Translations under genes and position numbers: made by a program
Part shown: positions 49,001 through 60,826 of the stretch, one piece after another
Layout: the number at the start of each line of letters is the position of its first letter
Numbering within the stretch: the first letter of the stretch is position 1
Source of the DNA: Plantago ovata
Taxonomy: Eukaryota; Streptophyta; Magnoliopsida; Lamiales; Plantaginaceae
Reading direction: 5' to 3'
Assembly: GCA_028274465.1 (NCBI GenBank)
Contig: CM051455.1
Coordinates: forward strand, 131,970,096 to 132,034,095
Length of the DNA: 64,000 nt
Notes under the pieces: generated by a model
The model's input: only the letters and a program-made list of their open reading frames with translations
What the model was told of the DNA's origin: nothing
Databases searched by the model: none

Positions 49001-52000
49001 GAGAATCGTGAGCCATGCTATAAATTTTAATACAAGAAGAACCATATTTCTAATGAATCTAGACATTTTCTTTTTGTCCTATCCCCTCCCCATCACCAAA
49101 GGGTCTTCAAACTTTGGTCATGCAGGTTACAATCGCAAGCTGTTACGGATATGTACTTCTGCTGCTTAACTCTTGAATTTTATGTCCAGGTTGGACTTAT
49201 GATATTAGATGAAATTCACTTGCTGGGTGCTGACCGTGGACCTATATTGGAGGTACACTAAACCCTGAAATACTTGGTAGTGTTGTTTGCTTGTTGCAAT
49301 CTTTTCTATAATTGAAAAAAGTGAAGAGTGAAGACCCCTTGTAAAAATTTGCATGTTTAATTTTTCTTTAGGACTTCTGGAAGTTAATCCTTCGATGTGG
49401 AACATGGATAAGTTTAGTAGATCACTAATAATTTATAATTATATGATTCCCTATGAAGGGAAAAACATATAATGCTGCTCTCAGTTTATAGTCGAATCTG
49501 GGTATTGAATTTGAGGTATGAAGATATGCAGTTGTTTGTGTGAGTAGATCTGATACGGAGGGACTAGTAAAAATTGTGAATTCCTTTAATGATGTTGCAA
49601 CCAACATTTCTTAGCTTTAGCACGTAAAAACCACTATGAAACGTTAGACATAAACAATGAAAATTCACCTGCTGTTGCTTGAACTGCATGCTTAAGAAAA
49701 TGTTGTTTCCCTGGATCACTATTAGTTGGAGGAGGGTGATATAGTGAAGTACTCTAGTAATCTTTTGTTTCTCAATTTTTTAGGGTGGGCGTGGTAAAAT
49801 TCAGAATTTAACCTACTAGGATTAGTGTGGAGATGTAAATGTTGATTCATAGAGATTAGTTGTAGAAAAATGGGAAAATTCCAAAAAGGTACACTAGAAG
49901 TGCCACTGTCAGTTTATATGCACTAGATGGTAGTGCTGATTGAAGCACTCTACAGCAACACAATGTCCCATTTGTACACGATGGGGTAATTTACATCCAA
50001 TTTCGTCACGTGGAGGTCAGATACTGATGATTAGGTTTTCTATCCATTTTTAGTTTGAATCATTGCTTACGAGAATACATGGGCACGTGTCACGTCTCCT
50101 TTCAATTCGAGGATGCGGCACATATTCATTTTTCCTTTTTCCATGTTCTTCCAAATTACTTTGATTCAAACAGAAAATGGACGGAAAATGGTCTAGTCAT
50201 CACTCTCCGGCCTCCATGAGTTTATACCTTGGAATTCTGTTGTTCTAGTGTACCTCAATTGGTCAATACCATTCTAGTGTACCTTCTTTTTGGAATTTTC
50301 CCTAAAAAACTACCTGATCTGCTGCATGTTTAAAAAACAACTATCAGTCTGGATTGGAGACGTGACAGACTCTTAATATTGAGAGCTCTGGTATGAATAT
50401 CCATGTTTTTCACAATCGCATTCCTGCTTGTTCCATTGCAGTGTTCTCCAATCAGCACCAGTCATCATTTTGGACTCATTGTAATTTGGTACATATTTTG
50501 TCTCTGTAGGTTATTGTATCTCGAATGAGATATATATCATCGCAGACTGATCGTTTGATTCGATTTGTTGGTTTGTCTACAGCATTGGCCAATGCCCGGT
50601 AAGCTTTTTGGTTTATTCACATTTTTCGTTATATGACTTTTCAATATTTCAGCTTTTCAATGGCATTCCACCAAGTACTATACATTTTTTAACAACCTGA
50701 CTACTCACGAGACTCTAACCTTGGGCCGGCGCGGTTACCTGTGACTGGGTAACACACATCTAGTTGTTTGATATTATCCGCTTTTGGCTGGAACCCTCAC
50801 GAATTTGCTTTTTGGAATTACCTAAAAGACCTCATACCATGTGAGATTGTGCGTCTACTTGGGGGTTCAGTTTTACTCAATTGGCTCTGTTTTCTTGTCA
50901 TGCTGATTGCTGGATCCAATTCAAGACCTACTTATTTGAAATTTCCTTCATAGTATTGTCAAACGTTTTCCGCCCTCTGATATCGTCATCTTTTTTTTTT
51001 TTTTTTACCATTCAGATTCAGTTTTACTCAATCTGCTTTCTTGTTTCGTTGATTGCTGGAACTAATTCAAGACCTACTTATTGTGAATTTTCCTTTTAGA
51101 CCTTGCAATTTCAAATCCTAGCCAAAGTGTTGCTATTTGAACTGGAAATATGCTGACCTACCCAGTGTCAAGTTCACTATGAACCGTTTATTTTTTTCAA
51201 CTATTAATGGCAATATCATTCTTGTGTGTAACCACTTAAATTGCACATCAGGTTGCCAACCTGAAGTCTGGACTCCAAAGTGATGCTCCTAGGGAATTAG
51301 AGTAAGGAGTAATAGGTGGTAGTGAATTTAATATTTGTGGGAGTGAATAATTATGTAACGTTTTCATGTTGCATGATGATATGTTTCTCCATTAAAAGAA
51401 GAAGTATATTTGTATTGTCTCATCCTAAGTATCAGAAATTCAAACAAAACAAAGTGAAAATTTCAGTGTAAACTGATGGTTAGCAACTATTGGCATTAAT
51501 ATTATATTTGCAGTTGTGCACTACTATCAAAATTAACTCTTAATCCATGTATATTGCAGCTACATTTACCACCCCCCCCCCTCTCTTCTTCCCTCCCTCT
51601 CTTACTCCTAAGTTACGCAACTCTGCTAATTGATATATATTTTAAGACCTCTGAACCTACATTTCTTCCTAGTGGTTTCTGTGCACATTAGATATACGAT
51701 TTGACATCACTTTAATTGACGTTTCTACATGCTCCTGGCATATCCAACATTGCTATTGTCTCCTTGTACAAATCAAATACAGAGTAAAAACCATTACAGT
51801 CAGCTCACTACCTGAGTTGGTCGGACTTGTAGTCATCTTTATTCTAAGTTCAAGTTTTTTATTTTGTTTGGCATTCAAATTGGTATATGTGCTGAGCCAA
51901 GATGGAGTTCTAGATTATAGAATGTAGTCGCCTTCCTGCATGGTAGTAGCTGTATTGCAGATACTACTGAATTAACATCTATCTCCTTACCAAGTTTAAA

Positions 52001-55000
52001 CTTTTAAAGACGTAAAGCTTCTAATAAAAAATTTCCTTATTATTCATCCAGTGATTTGGCCGATTGGTTGGGTGTTGAAGAAAATGGCTTGTTTAATTTC
52101 AAGCCTAGTGTTAGGCCTGTACCTCTTGAAGTCCATATCCAGGCAAGTATTGCTCCTTATATCATATGTATACTTTCTAAACTCTCTTGTCTTTCTTCAT
52201 TTGGAGAAACACCGTGGTGGGCATACACGGGCCATTTGCATATGGGCCGTATTTAAATAGAATTTTGTATAATCAAAACATTTGCTCATTTTACTGACAA
52301 GTGAAACTCTTAAAGACCTTCACATGTATGGTGTTTTGCTGAGCTTCTTTTTTTTTTTTTTTTTGTGTGTGTGTGGGTGTGTGTGTGTGTGGGTGTGGGT
52401 GTGTTTGGATGGATTTTCTCGATATCTGTATATCTGTAGTTTGGTGTGTGTTTTGAATTTGGATGGATATTTTTTACATATGTACTCCTGTATAGCTTGG
52501 TGTGATATATAGTTGTAACAGGCTTTGGTTTCAGATAGTACACTGAACTAGGTTGTCATTTATAAAAATTAAGGTTATGAGCAATACCTGCATGTTGTAG
52601 CTCCGAATTCCCATATCATATATCACCAAACTACACAAATAGGGTGTGCTTCTTCTGTGCATGTCATAATTATGTGGCCTAAATTTTGAACTGTATGGTA
52701 CATGCACCCCGTGAAGTGATGTATTATGGACCGAAATAGTATTGAACATGCTAAGTGGTTTCGAAGATGCGTTATATGTGTAAGAAACGGGGGAGAAAGT
52801 TTTCTTCAAGTTGAGGGTGCTGCAAATTGAAGGTAGTTTGTGAAGTTTTAGCTTAGGTAATTGATAGAGATGTTTGTTTTATAGGAGAAAGGTAGTCTGT
52901 AAACTCCACAGTCCACACATGATAAATCTGTGTTTATTACCAATATCATAAACTAAATAGGTATATTCAGTCTTTGGGGGGGGGGGGGGGGGGACTGTTG
53001 AGCATCTTGAAATTATGTGTTTTCCTTTTCTTTTAGAAAAATCTGTGTGGGGAACGAGTGAACGTCATTTAGGCTAAATTTAAATGATATTTCCTCTATC
53101 AATGATCAAGGTTCCCATTTGATTAAAGTGACTTTTTAGTGGTCCTGTTTGACCTCACATTATTTTCAAATCATACTGGAAAAAATAATTAACGAAGTTA
53201 TTGTATGAAAATATAATCCAGGCCTAAGAAACGGTCAACATTATCAAATGGGGCCTTGCTCATAGATGAAGTACTAGTTTGTGCTGGAATATCAAAATTT
53301 TTCTCTATGAAAGAAAAGAAGGACGAATGTAAATATGCTGTGTATTCTTTATTTGGGATCGTATAAAGTTGATAGTTTGATTCGTTGAGTCTATTAATCT
53401 TGGCTGACTTATTAGAAAAACAGAACTTATAACTTTTTTTTTTTTTGAAACAGAGAACTTATAACTTATGTTGAAACCAGTTTCCATTAGAAGTCACTTA
53501 TTTCATATTTTCATGCAATCTTCTGATTTTTTAGGAAACAAAAGAGAATGTGTCCTCTCTTTTACTAGTTACTTATCTAAAATAAACATCTTATGATTTT
53601 AATATGCATTTGTGCTTGTGGTAATATCGTCCCTATCATGGTAAAGGCCATTTAATTGACACTCTCTCTGAACTCTGAAATTTCTTACAGTAAAATTCAA
53701 ATTTTATTGTAGTTTATTGATATTTCTTGTCATGAGAAATCCTCTGCTTTTCATCACCTTCTTGTTATTTAGTTAAAGGTTTCAATGCGGAGTTCGTCTG
53801 CTCATGGGCCTTTTGGCATCGTTTTCTTTATAGGCAGAGTTGTTTTGTTCATGATATTTTCCTTGCCTTCTCATCAGGGGTATCCTGGGAAGTTTTACTG
53901 CCCAAGAATGAATAGCATGAATAAACCCACGTATGCTGCTATATGCACCCATTCACCAACAAAACCAGTTCTTATATTTGTCTCGTCACGTCGTCAGACA
54001 AGGCTTACTGCATTGGATCTCATTCAGGTCAGAACATGAATATCATTTGAACAGCTGATTTCTTCTCCTAGTTGCTCATTTCTCTTTTTCTTTTCCATAA
54101 TTAAAGTATGCAGCATCAGATGAGAACCCCAGGCAGTTCCTGTCTGTGCCTGAAGATGCACTTCAGATGATACTGTCCCAGGTAGTTGACCAGAATCTGA
54201 GGCACACTCTACAATTTGGTATTGGATTGCACCACGCAGGGTTGAACGATAAGGACCGTTCTCTTGTTGAGGAACTTTTTGCAAACAACAAGATTCAGGT
54301 AGTTTTTACTTTACATGCTTTCTTTTCAAAAGAGAAAAACTCTTTACTGTTTAACTAAGCTCCATATAATGTTGTTTGTTGGTGATATTGTTTTCTCGGT
54401 AAACCCATTACAGGTTTTGGTTTGCACTAGTACATTAGCATGGGGTGTGAATCTTCCTGCCCATTTAGTCATCATAAAGGTCAGTGAAATTTATGAACAT
54501 TCAGATCTGCATTCACCACCATTTATTACCCACATATGATTTTACCATTGTTTTTTAGTCTCATCTTATCTCTGTTACATTTTTTCTCTTTACTAGATTC
54601 CTGCCATATTATGATCTCTGTTATGATTTGTTAGCATTAGTTACACTCCTGGATTTGGCACTGCAAGTCTTATAATGTCTTTCCATGTCACTCATTACTC
54701 CGGATCTTTTTTATTTGAACCCAGTAAAGAAAAAATAAAAATGAGGAGGCTGCTCTAAGATGATTTGTTATACAAATATACAAATGTTTTGTTTTTTTAG
54801 AAAGTTATATAAAAGATAATTAAACAGTAGACTCTCTCCATCCCATTTGACATGGACACTATTCCTTATTTGGGTCTCTCACCAGAAATTAACAATTTCC
54901 AAAATGGTTAAAGTACCTCATGTGGCTAAATAATACTCATCTTGTCAATATTTACATGGATTGTCACTCAATATCCACTTCGTACTCGGCTGTTGTTTAA

Positions 55001-58000
55001 ATAATACCCAACTTACAAATATAGATATACTCATTCTTGGTCCAAATAATACATCATATACAACTTTGATCCATTTTATACTCACACGTCGTTAACCTCT
55101 GCCCAAAAAAATGTGTCCATTTTTTATTAGATTGTGATTTAAATTGAAAGGCAAAAAAAACCCCACAATTGTGTACTATACTAGCATTGTCCTCTTCCAG
55201 TTTGCTCTCTGTATGGCTGTGCCTTGCTGTCTCTGATGTTGAAATATCTTGTTCAGTTAAGCCTCTTCTCTTTACAGGCTAATGCTTGCATCCACAAATA
55301 CATTATTTGGCCAGACCTGGTAATTTTAATGAGATTATGTATCTTTCTCTAAATCAGGGAACAGAATTCTTTGATGCGAAAGCAAAGAGATATGTTGATT
55401 TCCCAATCACTGATATCTTACAAATGATGGGAAGAGCAGGACGGCCACAGTTTGACCAGCATGGAAAAGCTGTTATTCTTGTTCATGAACCAAAAAAGAG
55501 CTTCTATAAAAAGGTCAGAAAAAATTGTTCCTTGTGCATACTATTTTGTTGTTTCATGTTCAAATTAAAACTGTTTACTTCCTTTTTCCCTTTCCTCCAG
55601 TTTCTCTATGAGCCATTCCCTGTTGAAAGCAGCCTGAGAGAGCAGTTGCATGACCACATCAACGCAGAGATAGTTTCTGGAACAATTGGTCATAAGGAGG
55701 ATGCAATACATTATCTCACCTGGACGTATTTGTTCCGCAGATTGGTATGCATGTAGTGAACTAGACATTTTAACAAAAATTATGTGAAACACTTACTATG
55801 TTGCTTGCATTATTGATTATTTTTAATCCACTTATTTGCTTTATGTCATGGATAATGCCCTGCGCCTTGGGAGTGTTGTAAACTAGAATTTATTGAAAGA
55901 GTCGTGTTTCAGTTGAGGTAGGTGTTTCTTATAATAAGAAAAATTAAGATTTTAGATGCATCATCAGTGCTAAGACCTGATAGAACAAACTGTATGAAAA
56001 TGTTAAAGGTCTTAGTCATATGGTCGGAATGAGTTTAGCACCTTTTTTTGGCTGGCATTGGAAACAGGCCTCTTAGGCACTTACTAACATAAAAAATATT
56101 AACTCTACACTGGGCATTTTGCATTAATTAATAAAGTGTCCATATTTAAAGGCTATACAGTTGTTAATACTCCTGGAACCCCAATGACATGGGACCGAAA
56201 GAAGTATATATATATCGACAATGTGTATTATATGTTCATACTTCCAGTTATCAGCTTCGTGGGTTTTGAGATTGTTTTATTTTTTATCTCAACAGGCCTT
56301 TAATCCAGCTTATTATGGCTTAGAGGACACAGATCCAGGGACATTAAGTGCTTATTTGTCGAGGTGATGTATAACCTGGGAGTGTTATATGAGAATTTGC
56401 TTTTCCTGTTTATATTGAATTCTTGTGCATTTTGTAACAGCTTAGTACAAAGCACATTTGAAGATCTTGAAGACGGTGGTTGCATTAAAATTGACGAAGA
56501 CAGGGTGGAACCCATGATATTGGGTTCAATAGCATCTCAGTACTATTTAAAATACACAACTGTCTCAATGTTTGCGTCGAATATCGAATCAGACACATCT
56601 CTTGAAGTAAGTTACTTTTAAAGTTTTAATCAAAGGAATTTCGCTCCTTGCTTTAGTGTATACTTAATTTGACATGTTTATACAATTATATGGTAATGTA
56701 GGTTTTTCTTCATATATTATCTGGTGCTTCAGAGTATGATGAGCTTCCTGTGCGACATAATGAAGTAAGCTTCTGTTTTCATTATTTCTCTCTAAAAATC
56801 AAGGAAATTGAACCTAATTATTACAGTACATATTAGGAGCAGTGCTTGTTTTTATACATGGAACTTTTCTTGATTCATTTAGTCGCACGTCATGTTTTGT
56901 TTATTTTTTTACATTATACTCATCTGTTTGATAGATTGTTTACATATATATATATTTTTTTATTAGGTTCTTTAAGTTTCCGTTGTTGTCAAACTTTTTA
57001 TCTCGCAACTGATTGTGAAAACACCACACCCATTATACAAACCTCCCAAAAAACCTTTCCGAAAGCAAACATAAACAATCTAAAAACAACAGAGAGAGTA
57101 ATACTATTTATTTTTTTGAGTTACACCTCAAATTTGCATCGGTCTGTCATGCAGGAAAATCACAATGCAGATTTGTCTACCAAGGTGCCGTACAAGGTTG
57201 ACCAAAATCTTCTGGATGATCCTCATGTTAAAGCAAATCTGCTATTTCAGGTTTGTGCCATCCCTTTCCTTTTTCTCTTACTTTTGCCATTTTCCTTGTT
57301 AGTTGTGGTGGTTACTAAGGTGCATGCTTTATTGCCTTATAAGCTGGTTCGTATGGTAACATGTGCATTGCTGTGATACAGGCACACTTTTCTCAAGTTG
57401 ACCTACCGATAACTGACTATGTAACTGATCTGAAATCAGTTCTGGATCAAAGTATACGTATCATTCAGGCGATGATTGATCTCTGTGCTAATAGTGGGTG
57501 GCTCTCTAGTACCATCACATGTATGCATCTTCTCCAGATGGTTATGCAGGTAATATGAACTTCTCTAATTGAACCAGATTCTTGAAACTCGTATTCTTGA
57601 GTGGCTGTAGTGACACTTTCTATGGGTTAGTCCTGGTGGATATATTTTTGTGAAAAGGTGGTGACCATGCTACAAATATTTATTTTTTGTCATGAGAGTG
57701 TCTCTAGATTATCTCTGTTAATCTGGAAAGTTGCCTGGTTGAATATGCAGAAGTTCGTCTTTTGCCTCTAGTATTATTTATACATAGTTGTTTCCTGAGA
57801 GTTTGAAAGTGATATTATCCTGCTTGCTTCTGTAAAAACTACTACTAGCTACTAGAAGTTGTAAGTTGTTCCTTAGAACCCATCTATCTCTCAACCATGT
57901 AAATTTTATTTGCATGTTGCAAAAAACATTTATCGTATGGTTGAGTCACTTCGATGACGTTTGTTTTTTGTCCCATATTTATTTTGCTCTTTACCGCAAG

Positions 58001-59434
58001 TTCTTGAAAGCACTTATAAACTCAGCCTTGCTAATCACTTCAAAAATAGGAGTTGTCTGCTTTTTTCTTGAAAGTACTTTTTATTTTTGCTTGCTAATCA
58101 CTTCAAAATACTGTAGGGCCTTTGGTTTGAGAGAGATTCTCCCCTATGGATGTTGCCCTGCATGACAACCGATCTTATTACTATGTTGAGCCAGAGAGGA
58201 ATCTCAAATGTCCTACAGTTATTAGATCTTCCAAATGAAAGTTTACAGGATCTAGCTAGAGGTTCAACGCCGAGGTTATATGAGGTATGATTCTTTGCTT
58301 CAAGAATCATCTTGAGCACACTGGTCTATTTATGTTTGTGTTATAGTCATTGTGTTCACTTTACAATCATGTCCCTTCTATGTAAAAAGAGATGATTATA
58401 ATAATGCCATTAATCCCAAGGGTTCTCATGATTACTGGTCACTGTTGATGTTTTTTACCGTAATTGATCTGCATCACAAAGTTCCTTTCCCTGTCTCGAT
58501 GGTTTCCCATAACACTACAAGAGCATGTGTAATATTGTTTCATAATATTAAGATAGTGTATTATCCTAAAACCAGACTTAAACCAGACTTAAACATTACC
58601 ATAATATATTTAGGTCAAACAGTACATCATTTCCTTCTTTTGTACGAGTAATATTGTTATTTTCAATTCCATTTTAATTGTGCTTTTGTTCTGTTCCACT
58701 TCATATTTTAATCTATTCCTATTAGATTATCCAAGTTATTTTAACTTGTCGACAGTGAATAACATACATAGATACAACAAATGGAATCTGTTCCAGTTTT
58801 GCTCACATCTTGTCTTGTTTTAAATGTGAATTTCCTCCATACAGGAAGTTCAGTATTTTCCTCGTCTACACGCTCGTTTAAAAGTTCAAAGTCGAAGAGG
58901 CGATGATTCCTCCACTCAATTAAATATTAGGCTGGAGAGAAAAGGAAGAAACAGGAAAGCTTCAAGAGCTTTTACCCCACGTTTTCCTAAGGTTTGTCTT
59001 CTCTTTCTCTGTTCCATTTTTATTTCACATTAATTGGAAAGAAAGCTTACTTCTTTGTCCTTTTACAGATAAAAGATGAAGCTTGGTGGTTGGTCCTGGG
59101 AAATACGTCTACCTCTCAACTATTTGCATTGAAGAGAATTTCTTTCACTGACGTTCTGCAGACAAACATGGACTTCCCATCGGGTGCAAATGATTTCCAG
59201 GTTAGAGTACATAAAAAATTGGCCCTTTTGCCTCTCGAAAATCAACAGTAAAATATTAGCAGTAGAACTGCAAGATTGTTGCTTTCCTCTAGTTTATTTT
59301 ATGTTTCTTGTGTTTAATAACTACTAACCCTAAGAATTTTTGTTTGTCAGGACATGAAGTTGATTATCGTGTCTGACTGTTATCTTGGTTACGAACTAGA
59401 GTACCGACTGGACAATTTGCGTGATACCAGGTAG
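30484..59434 (+). CDS. DExH14: Ski2-like tandem-cassette RNA helicase, ASCC3/Slh1/DExH14 type
   Basis: Its yeast and animal relatives (Slh1, ASCC3) split collided ribosomes as part of the RQT/ASCC complex; ASCC3 is also linked to alkylation repair. A plant role of the same kind is inferred. The model has 49 coding exons, 6273 nt, 2090 residues, in frame throughout. Exons 1-7 (N-terminal region, residues 1-423): 30484-30593, 30685-30749, 30899-31073, 32283-32730, 32825-32890, 33142-33246, 33364-33663. Two helicase cassettes follow, each with a Sec63 domain. The N-terminal LPRLTNSLR start, REELAMAI-like and [11 protein letters not shown] blocks match plant DExH14 as I recall it, which separates it from the spliceosomal BRR2 paralogues. 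A second ATG follows the first directly. Introns hold a LINE, several MITEs and long microsatellites, and two introns start with GC. Confidence 0.92.
36069..36870 (+). mobile_element. 5'-truncated LINE in helicase intron 12
   Basis: The insertion encodes the RT zinc-binding region in the sense direction ([17 protein letters not shown], then [14 protein letters not shown]) at about 36171-36562, broken into two frames, followed by a non-coding 3' part and an A-rich tail (36848-36870). An 18-base sequence at 36051-36068 recurs at 36871-36888 with two differences, the target-site duplication. The two mismatches suggest an older insertion than the 19.8-kb one. Confidence 0.85.
38406..38612 (+). 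repeat. GTT/TTA microsatellites in helicase intron 15
   Basis: A (GTT)n run at about 38411-38438 passes into TAT units. A second and longer block at about 38500-38605 is nearly pure ATT with a few interruptions. Confidence 0.95.
39172..39567. mobile_element. Tourist-like MITE in helicase intron 15
   Basis: Ends are GAGCACTCTTTAC and, inverted, GTAACTAGTGCTC, with TTA on both sides (39169-39171 and 39568-39570), as for Tourist/PIF-Harbinger elements. A 26-bp block with GATGAAAAAGGACACATGGA is tandemly duplicated near 39289-39345. Length 396 bp, no coding. Confidence 0.65.
40060..40061 (+). other. GC splice donor after helicase exon 16
   Basis: Exon 16 ends CTCTTCAAG and the intron starts GCAAGG. 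The 78-bp intron ends TTCAG before AAAGAAGTTCTG, and the join keeps frame and the expected family sequence. No GT nearby gives the same product. Confidence 0.8.
44477..44730. mobile_element. Stowaway MITE in helicase intron 24
   Basis: The ends CTTCCTCCGTCCAATAA and TTATTGGACGGAGGAAG are perfect inverse complements, with TA at 44475-44476 and 44731-44732. It begins 28 bases after the exon 24 donor. Confidence 0.92.
45463..45741. mobile_element. Older Stowaway-like MITE in helicase intron 27
   Basis: Ends CTTCATCCGTCATCAAGAGC and GAACAGAGGAAG with GGGCTCTTGTGAAG form an imperfect inverted pair. The interior has an internal poly-A and AT palindromes. A clean TA is seen only on the left side. 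Confidence 0.65.
45916..46069 (+). repeat. CA/CG and TC dinucleotide repeats in intron 27
   Basis: An alternating CACACGCGCGCGCACACACA tract near 45917-45948 could adopt Z-DNA. A pure (TC)n run of about 24 units lies at 46020-46068, roughly 40 bases before the exon 28 acceptor. Confidence 0.95.
47790..47860 (-). repeat. C-rich/A-rich tract in helicase intron 30
   Basis: Runs of 6, 7 and 11 C separated by single A, then ten A, at about 47822-47857. It begins a block with repeated CCGG/AACCGG words (47790-47945) that looks like a transposon fragment I cannot name. Confidence 0.7.
49872..50302. mobile_element. MITE with long terminal inverted repeats in intron 33
   Basis: The left end GGGAAAATTCCAAAAAGGTA plus CACTAGAA is repeated inverted at about 50272-50302, with a 3-base difference in the middle. 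The flanks TAGAAAAAT and TAAAAAACT could be a decayed 9-bp target duplication, as for Mutator-like elements. Length 431 bp; non-coding. Confidence 0.75.
50868..51096 (+). repeat. Direct duplication of about 80 bp in intron 34
   Basis: CAGTTTTACTCAAT, CTTGT, TGATTGCTGGA, AATTCAAGACCTACTTATT and a T-rich end occur in the same order at 50868-50950 and 51019-51096, with small differences. Confidence 0.85.
52143..52144 (+). other. GC splice donor after helicase exon 35
   Basis: Exon 35 ends GTCCATATCCAG and the intron starts GCAAGT, the best GC-donor consensus. The join to GGGTATCCTGGG at 53878 restores the EVHIQ-GYPGK family sequence in frame. Confidence 0.8.
52366..52993 (+). repeat. GT-rich tract and an 18-base G run in intron 35
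   Basis: A T run followed by (GT)n with GGGTGT interruptions lies at about 52346-52403. An uninterrupted run of 18 G lies at 52976-52993. Both are in the sense strand of the helicase pre-mRNA. Confidence 0.95.
53091..53271. mobile_element. Short degenerate Stowaway-like MITE in intron 35
   Basis: TTCCTCTATCAATGATCAAGG on the left pairs imperfectly with the inverse of CCTTGCTCATAGATGAAG on the right, and CCCATTTGAT pairs with ATCAAATGGGG. About 180 bp, no coding. Confidence 0.6.
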
Positions 59435-60826
59435 CAGTAACCTTATCATCCTGTTTGATGGATTGATGAGAACATTGAGAAGGAATACACGACTCGCGTT
59501 CTTCTTGTTTTGAATTGTGTATTCCAACGTTTCATCTCGGAGCTAGAATTGTCCAGTATGTAAACGAATCACTTCCCTATACTGCATCATAACGCAGTAT
59601 TGAATGATGTTACATCAGCTGATCAGCTGGGGTTGCTGTCTAAACTAGCCTTCAAATTTCATCTTATTACAATAGCATTCACTTTAAATGTCAATATAAA
59701 GCAATCTACATGTGTAAATATCACAAGTACATACAAATATACTGCAAATCTAATCTCCACAAATCTTTAATGACCCCATTATGATACATTTGAACCTTGA
59801 ATTCAAATCTGAATTATTTCTGTAACATTTCTTAAAGCTTTCAATACCAAGTAAATTAAACTATGTAATAATATAATATTAAAATAATGAGATTGTAACA
59901 GAATTTACATACATATTAACGATAAAAGTCATTGCTGCTATAGGAAAGTGGTGGTAAATTTCACCGCTAACTATTGAGGGTGATGAAATTACAGCCACCA
60001 ACATACATATTAGCGGTAAAACACTAAACTCACTGCCACTACCAATTTCTCCGCCAATTACTGAAGGTGATGGCAAAACTCACTTGCGGCCACCTACTCA
60101 CATATGACGGTGGATCTCACAGCCACTCTCTTGTTGGCGTTGAGTTTCACCATCACTACTCATTGAAGTTGGCAAAAATTATCGTCGCTAAACTAAATTC
60201 TGCTATCTATATTGATGGCGGTAGGACTTCCCACCACCTACTAGTACCCACATATAGCGGTGGAATTCACTGCCACTCTCCTACTATTGATTTTCTTTTG
60301 AGTTTCACCGTCACTACTCATTGACTACAACAAACTCATCACTACTAGTAATTTATACATATTGGTTTTGGTAGAACTTGTCGCTACCTAGTTACATTGG
60401 GCGGATTAAGATGAGTTGAAACTAAATTATATTTTTATCTTGTGAATATTAGATTTCTTTGGTGAATCCGTCTCCTTAATACGTTTGGTGTGTCTTTCCT
60501 TGTTGTTCGTCGTATAATTTATATTTAAGTTATCCTGCATTTAGTATTCTTGTTTGTTTAGATAAATTTATACACCTGGGTTGCTTGTCTAAGTTCGGTA
60601 TCATAGCTCACAGGAAGCGTTCCAGCAGTTTGGATATTAATCTCTGTATATAACTGTCAAAGAGCAAATGTACTTACCAACTCAACTGCTTTTCTTTTTT
60701 TTGGTCCCTTTTCGAAAGAGAGAAATGCAATATATATGATTCACATGTTTATCACATTATATCAGGCAAAAAGGCAATGTTTGGCCTTGGGATACATGTG
60801 AACATTATTCGAACATATAATCCAAC
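59435..60826. other. Convergent intergenic region, 3' ends of helicase and F3'H genes
   Basis: This holds both 3' UTRs and a repeat block (59880-60360). No gene is seen. Short frames in the repeat block (for example 60067-60324) have no recognisable domain. Confidence 0.5.
59880..60360. repeat. Degenerate 150-bp tandem repeats, CACTA-like subterminal type
   Basis: Blocks such as CACATATNNCGGTGG, CACTGCCACT, GAGTTTCACC and TCACTACTCATTGA recur with about 150-bp spacing (near 60098 and 60250, and a weaker copy near 59990). CACTACTAGTAATT occurs near 60339, resembling a CACTA transposon tip. Only one possible tip is found, so the class is tentative. Confidence 0.5.

Larger units (their letters stand above)
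46410..59434 (+). other. Helicase cassette 2 and second Sec63 domain (exons 29-49)
   Basis: Exons: 46410-46526, 46617-46739, 48315-48404, 48480-48605, 49190-49252, 50510-50598, 52052-52142, 53878-54027, 54107-54298, 54414-54479, 55358-55513, 55601-55744, 56296-56363, 56441-56606, 56702-56764, 57155-57250, 57382-57549, 58117-58284, 58845-58991, 59069-59200, 59351-59434. Motifs: Walker A APTGSGKT (1313-1320), DEIH (1417-1420), motif III as STA instead of [25 protein letters not shown] (from 1652). The second Sec63 domain spans roughly 1770 to 2085. The cassette keeps its Walker A and DExH residues, unlike the inactive second cassette of BRR2. Confidence 0.9.
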
